From positions 1-64,000 of the forward strand of contig JAURVB010000174.1 of assembly GCA_033002965.1 (NCBI GenBank): a DNA stretch of 64,000 bases, read 5' to 3'. How positions within the stretch are numbered: position 1 is the first letter of the stretch; every line of letters starts with the position of its first letter. The position numbers and the translations under genes were made by a program. The notes under the pieces are model-generated. The model did no database searches, was not told where the DNA came from, and saw only the letters and a program-made list of their open reading frames with translations. This document shows positions 59,144 through 64,000 of the stretch, in pieces. The stretch comes from Piper betle. Lineage: Eukaryota > Streptophyta > Magnoliopsida > Piperales > Piperaceae.

Positions 59144-59597
59144 CCTGTAACGACCTGCCATTTTTTCATCATATTGTGGGCCTTACAGGCTAGGTGTTAC
59201 TCAAAATTTAACAAACCAACCCTATCACAACCAGTCCTAACCGGACCGAGTGTTACTTAAAAGGTTACATGTATAATATGAAAGCAAATAAGTCTAGCAT
59301 TTCTAACTCAAAAGAACTTATTTTTCAAATGACAATGCATGAAGTAATTATCCCACAGTCTTGGATCGTTTCCCATAGCCATATTTATAACATGAGAAAA
59401 GTAAAAGAGAAGTCCGCTTATTAATTATTCACCACCTACGTTGGTAGAAGAACCACCCTGTCGTCTCTTAGTCTTTAGGTTCAGCTACTAACCTACAGAG
59501 GCAATTCCGTGTTAGTAATTAACCACTAAGCCGTATAATTAAATAAAACAAGTCCATAAACTCCCTATCATTATCTATAATATTGGCACTTGTGACG

Positions 59598-60445
59598 ATT
59601 CCAACATGTCCATTTATTAGCTGATGGTTCAGTCCCCCATGTCCATTAGTTGGTTGATGGGTCAGTCCACCATATCCATCTATTGGGTGATGGGTCAGTC
59701 CTTCATGTAAGTTACCAGCTGGCCAGTCCAATCCGCCATGTCCGTTATCGGCTGGTGAGTCCAATCCACCATGTCCAATAGTTGGCTGATAGGTTAGTCC
59801 ACCATGTCCATTTATTGGCTGATGGGTGTGTCCACCATGTCCATAATTGACTGGCGAGTCCAATCCGTCATGTCCAATTTATTGGCTGATGGGTCAGTCC
59901 ATCATGTCCATTACCGGCTGGCGAGTCCAATCCGCCATGTTAGTTATTGGCTGGTGAGTCCAATCCACCATGTCTGTAATTGGCTAGCAGAGTCCAATCC
60001 GCCATGTCAAATTTATTGGCTGATGGGTCAGTCCATCATATCCATTACCGGCTGGCGAGTCCAATCTGCCATGTCCGTTATTTGCTAGTGAGTGCAATCC
60101 ACCATATCCATTAGTTGGCTGATGGGTCAGTCCACCATGTCCATCTATTGGCTGATGGGTCAGTCCACCATGTTTGTAATTGGCTGGCGAGTCCAATTGG
60201 CCATGTCCAATTTATTGGCCGATGGGTCAGTCCATCATGTCCATTACCTGCTGGCGAGTCCAATCTGCCATGTCTGTTATCGGCTGGTGAGTCCAATCCA
60301 CCATGTCCATTAGTTGGCTGATGGGTCAGTCCACCATGTCCTTCTATTGGGTGATGGGTCAGTCCACCATGTCCGTAATTAGCTGGCAAGTCCAATCCAC
60401 CATATCCAATTTATTGGCTGATGGATCAGTCCATCATGTCCATTA
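59598..60445. repeat. Minisatellite array in the 5' LTR (about 0.85 kb)
   Basis: Same monomers and order as 52,253-54,524, entering and leaving through the same unique words (TGTGAC..TTC and ATTATGAAG), but with about a third of the length. LTRs are identical when an element inserts, so the difference arose afterwards. Confidence 0.9.
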
Positions 60446-60699
60446 TTTGATTATGAAGGCAGTAGCCCGTGTTAGACTGAGTCAATTCCTTGACCCCGGT
60501 TGCACTCGGTGGATGGTGGTCGAATCTAGGTTTAGGTTGACTAGGTTATCTACAATGGAAAATACAACATTTTAAATAATTATACGGATCTGGATATTTC
60601 GAACTTGCAGCTGTAACGAGTGATCCTAATCTGAACGTAGGATATAAAATTATACATAAGTATAATTTTATTCGAGTAGAAATGCATGCAACTAAATGA

Positions 60700-60701
<2 letters not shown>

Positions 60702-60742
<41 letters not shown>
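60702..60742. repeat. (TA)n microsatellite in the 5' LTR
   Basis: About 40 bp of TA repeat. The same position in the 3' LTR (about 54,782-54,792) has only TATATATATC-scale length, so it expanded after insertion. Confidence 0.85.
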
Positions 60743-60745
<3 letters not shown>

Positions 60746-62431
60746 TATTAAATTTGAACAATATTAAATATTAAACTATTCATGTGACATAATCATTTAA
60801 ATCCTACTTTAAATTAATAATGTAGATCATAATTAACACCTAACAAATAATAAAATAATTATCAACTTATACCAAAATATTTAATTACTATTATTAGTAT
60901 ATTTTCCTTCGGTTATAATTTTTTAATCGCTACTATTACTTACAACAATTTAATTAATTAATTTGTTCAATTAAATTATTTAAAATATTTTGTATTATTT
61001 TAAATCATAAATATTATTAATACAATTATTTAAATTATTTGACTATATAAAGTTTCGAACTTTATTTATTTTCATTATGATATTTAGGTTCGACGCGACT
61101 GATTGCTACCTGACTATAGTTTAATAACATATTTTCTACATTACTAACTCGTTATTAAAATAATCATTTTATTTACCTAATATTAAATTTAATATGGTAA
61201 AGGTAAAATCTTTATTTATTATTCACTTATAGCCGTCCGATTTAATTTAATCACTTTTATTACGCCGATTAATTATCGACAGTTTATCATTACCGTATTT
61301 TTATTACTTATTTTTATTTTTGTAATTATGTCAAGTTCGTCCAATAACTAATTAGTTTTGTAAATTTACCCTATAACCCATTAAAATAATTATTTTTAAA
61401 GATTTATTACGAGTTTGTATTATTTTTAACTCGAGTCGGTATCGAGTCAACCAGTATTTACAGAATTGCCACTGCCCTTCTTCTTCTTCCCCGGCGCTAT
61501 CCCCTGTTCTCGACAGCAGCCAGCCCTCCAACCGCCGCCGACAACCGTCTCCGTCAGCCGTCAATAGTCGCCGCCCAGACTTGCCATGCCATTGCGGTGT
61601 CGCCCTTCCAACTCCGGCCGTATTCCTGCCGCGGTAACGCCCGCATTGCCTTCCTAGCGGTGCACTCGCGTCGGCGACTCCATCGCCGGCGAGCCTCGCT
61701 GCCTCAATTGGGTGGTTGCCTTGTCACCCTTGACCACCTATCTGCCTTCCCCAGCCATATTGGGACCCGTCTCCACCGAGGACGGCCGAATTTCTTCACC
61801 CACCGCCGTCGCCCCTGTTTTTGCCGCCATCCCCTGTTTTGTCTATTCACCACCCCAAGCCGGCATCCACAACCGTGAGATCAACCCTATACTGATCAAC
61901 GAAGAGAGTTGAATCATCTTCTGACGTCGGAACGGTCGTCGGCACTGATTCCCAATGAGGCTTGTCCGTGCTTGCCCATCTCGCCGAACAGGTGAAACTC
62001 GTCGGCAATTTTAGTTTCTCCGGTGTAAAATTATATTTGTTTTCTTATTGATTTTAAACTTTTAATCCTCACAATTATAAAAGCTTATTATCAAATTAAA
62101 ATATGCATGCAAGAAAATTAAGAAGAGGGAGATAGGAAGAATACCTAAGCAAGGAAGAAGACATGCTGGCAAGGAAGAGAAGAGAATGCGAATGAAGGCT
62201 AGGGGTGGAGGACGTCCTTTATAAATGAAATGACGGCTAGCGTTTGTGGAAACACACCAACACCCATATTTAATTCCTTTAATCGGGTAACCAGGTAAAG
62301 AATAAAATATTTAACTGGGTAGACTTAACTGGGTAGAGAATATAATATAATTAATATTAATTCTCTAACGTTTGATCCTTCCCTACCCGAGTCGAATATA
62401 TTAAAAAAAAAAATTTTCCACGGTCTTTACA

Positions 62432-64000
62432 AAGGTGGATCTACAGTCCCACGGAAACTCACCGCCTTCCCCTCTTTCACTAGTGTATGTCGAAAGAATA
62501 TTGTTGGCTACTCTTCAACCGACAAAATCGTGAACACACCAAGGAAGAGCGAGATTACATTTGGCCCCAGATTTAAATGGTTTACCTAGATATCACTCGA
62601 TCTGCCAAGGACAGATTAGTTATGGTTGTTGAGACCAGTCAGTGTGTGTATGATCAGTCACTCCAAAATTCCATGAGATAAGCATGGGCTCAACATTATC
62701 TTTCCATCAAACGTGTCACCACTATGATCCAGACCCCTCTAGATCAAACACGCATGGTTGGATAACTTGGAGATAGACACATGGAGATAAGCATGCCAAG
62801 GATAGTAATGGGTTCACGACGTACATGTTCAGGATCAGGCTTCAGCACCTGAGTAGCACAACCGCCGTCCGAGTAGACTAATCATCGCCTGTGATGCACA
62901 ACCACCATCTGTATATTACACTACTACCAACCGAGTGGAGCAGTTATTGTGGATGTGAGGGCCAAGTAGTTACCTCACCTTTAGGAGGACAACTAGTTGA
63001 GGATGTTCCTAGCATTGCATAGAGACCACATATCATAATTTCAGAGCAGAGTTAGATCAGAGATTAAGGACAAGATATAGCCATGTTAACATCATCCGAC
63101 AGAGGAAAGTTGGGTGCACTAGAATTATTTGGATGTGATGGCACATGATGGACTTCACTAGCCACCTTGCATACCATCACCTTGACCTGACATCCTTGGG
63201 TCAGATGTGTATTGCAATATAGTGTTAGTAATAGTCTTATAGGGATCACCCGACAGTGTTAGTGAGTCTTTTATGAATGTATATGAACAGAGTCCGAGAA
63301 TAGGGTAGTGTGACCTCCAAATGAGATGGGCACACTAGTCAGATTGTTCAGTCATCATGACAATAGATGTATGAATAATATCCAGAGTATATAGATAATG
63401 AAGATGGTCAGATATGCAGATTAACTCATTTAGAGTTTCGCCTAGCCAGAGAGAAATGTTTGACTCATATTACAATTTTGGTATAAATGATAGGTTTAGT
63501 TAGGAGCGTCCATTAGGGAGACAATGTTTTCATTGTACTTTGCCAACACGATTAGGTTCTTACCTTAAGATATAGGATTTAGCCTTTATCTCAAGTATAG
63601 GAGGTACCTTCATGGTACTGTTTTGGACTTATAGTGTTGGTAGCTAATGACATACCAGTCTAGAGGAGATAACTTCACCCAAGCTTGGGACCGACATAGA
63701 TAAGGACTTCGGTCAGACCATACCACATTGACCAAATAGAGGGACACCAGTGTATGCTGATCTTCACTTATTGCTTTGCTTGAGAGTCTACCACAGCAAT
63801 AGTAGTCATGTGAGTCAAGATTAGTGCTACAAATCAGTATGGGACGACAGGTCACACACCATTGAAGAACGGACAAGACGCTGTTAAACCTCAATATGAG
63901 TCCCCGTGGACTCGAGGAGAGATAGTGGTTCTTTGGGTCGTTTGAACCCCATCCATTTGTAAGTGCGTGACTAGTACATTATCGAGAAATGCATGTCTAC
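62432..64000. other. Continuation of element H or unclassified DNA
   Basis: No recognisable protein motif or repeat boundary. Base composition is more balanced than in the AT-rich spacers, which would suit decayed retroelement coding sequence, but no domain could be read in any frame. Frames of 61 and 94 codons on the minus strand have no family resemblance. Confidence 0.35.

Larger units (their letters stand above)
51798..62431 (-). mobile_element. Chromovirus-like gypsy element with minisatellite LTRs, minus strand
   Basis: LTRs at 51,798-56,319 (3') and 59,146-62,431 (5') begin TGTAACGACC and end GGTCTTTACA. The primer-binding site (59,131-59,143) and the polypurine tract (just right of 56,319) both agree with minus-strand orientation. 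The interior is only 2.83 kb: a Gag fragment is joined to the start of the reverse-transcriptase region and then to RNase H, skipping the zinc knuckle, protease and polymerase core. The flanking pentamers GATGT and AAGGT do not match, so no target duplication is claimed. Confidence 0.8.
59146..62431 (-). repeat. 5' LTR of the chromovirus element (3.29 kb)
   Basis: Partner of 51,798-56,319. Outside the minisatellite the two are nearly the same text. Differences include a (TA)n run at 60,702, extra bases at about 60,775-60,835, and about 42 bp at about 62,059-62,100 that are missing from the 3' LTR. Confidence 0.8.
46763..64000 (+). mobile_element. Element H: LTR retrotransposon, left part, itself invaded
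   Basis: A 2.87-kb LTR (46,763-49,630) followed by an initiator-tRNA primer-binding site shows that this is the 5' end of an element on the + strand. Its interior (49,631 on) is interrupted by a solo LTR and by a 10.6-kb chromovirus. The sequence after 62,432 is probably its continuation. No Gag or Pol motif could be identified, and its 3' LTR is not in the window. Confidence 0.6.

Overview
This is plant nuclear DNA: one protein-coding gene with 17 reconstructable exons and plant-type GT/AG introns, set in about 54 kb of nested, mostly dead transposable elements. The gene has a GC-rich first exon (about two thirds G+C by eye) followed by AT-rich exons. That 5'-to-3' gradient is typical of monocots, so a monocot, probably not a grass, is my best guess; this is inference. 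There are no bacterial operons, no CRISPR array, and no rRNA or tRNA gene that I can recognise.

Layout. 1-1,060: unclassified repeat-like DNA. About 1,070-9,270: a decayed CACTA (En/Spm) DNA transposon on the minus strand, with Tnp2 and Transposase_24 remnants; its low-coordinate flank carries a palindromic pair of miniature LTR elements (TRIM-like, 1,590-2,305). 9,655-17,650: two head-to-tail FAR1-type Mutator-like transposons (MULEs), separated and bounded by G-rich/C-rich terminal blocks with perfect hairpins. 17,650-22,760: AT-rich DNA, a minus-strand Ty3/gypsy gag-protease fragment, and an LTR fragment.

23,605-32,721 (+): plastid UDP-glucose pyrophosphorylase UGP3, complete from transit peptide to stop codon with canonical splice sites. 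Two single-base frame disruptions, in exons 7 and 12, lie in or next to homopolymers. Apart from them the gene looks intact.

33,215-46,762: repeat block 1, a Ty1/copia fragment, repeat block 2, a deleted minus-strand gypsy element with two LTRs (36,815-42,737), and a deleted copia element (43,033-46,762). The copia 3' LTR is cut by the LTR of another element that starts at 46,763 and runs on (element H). Inside H are a 265-bp tandem duplication, a solo LTR (50,150-51,371) inserted exactly at the duplication junction, and a large minus-strand chromovirus-like element (51,798-62,431). The LTRs of the large element contain a minisatellite of about 33-bp monomers, in very different copy numbers in the two LTRs.

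How it fits together: UGP3 is the only host gene and would supply plastid UDP-glucose for sulfolipid synthesis. Everything else is transposon sediment whose insertion order can partly be read: copia first, then H, then the duplication within H, then the solo LTR; the chromovirus also entered H. I found no wholly new molecular system. The structures most worth a second look are the LTR-borne minisatellite, the tandem MULEs sharing hairpin ends, the palindromic TRIM pair and the two UGP3 frame disruptions.
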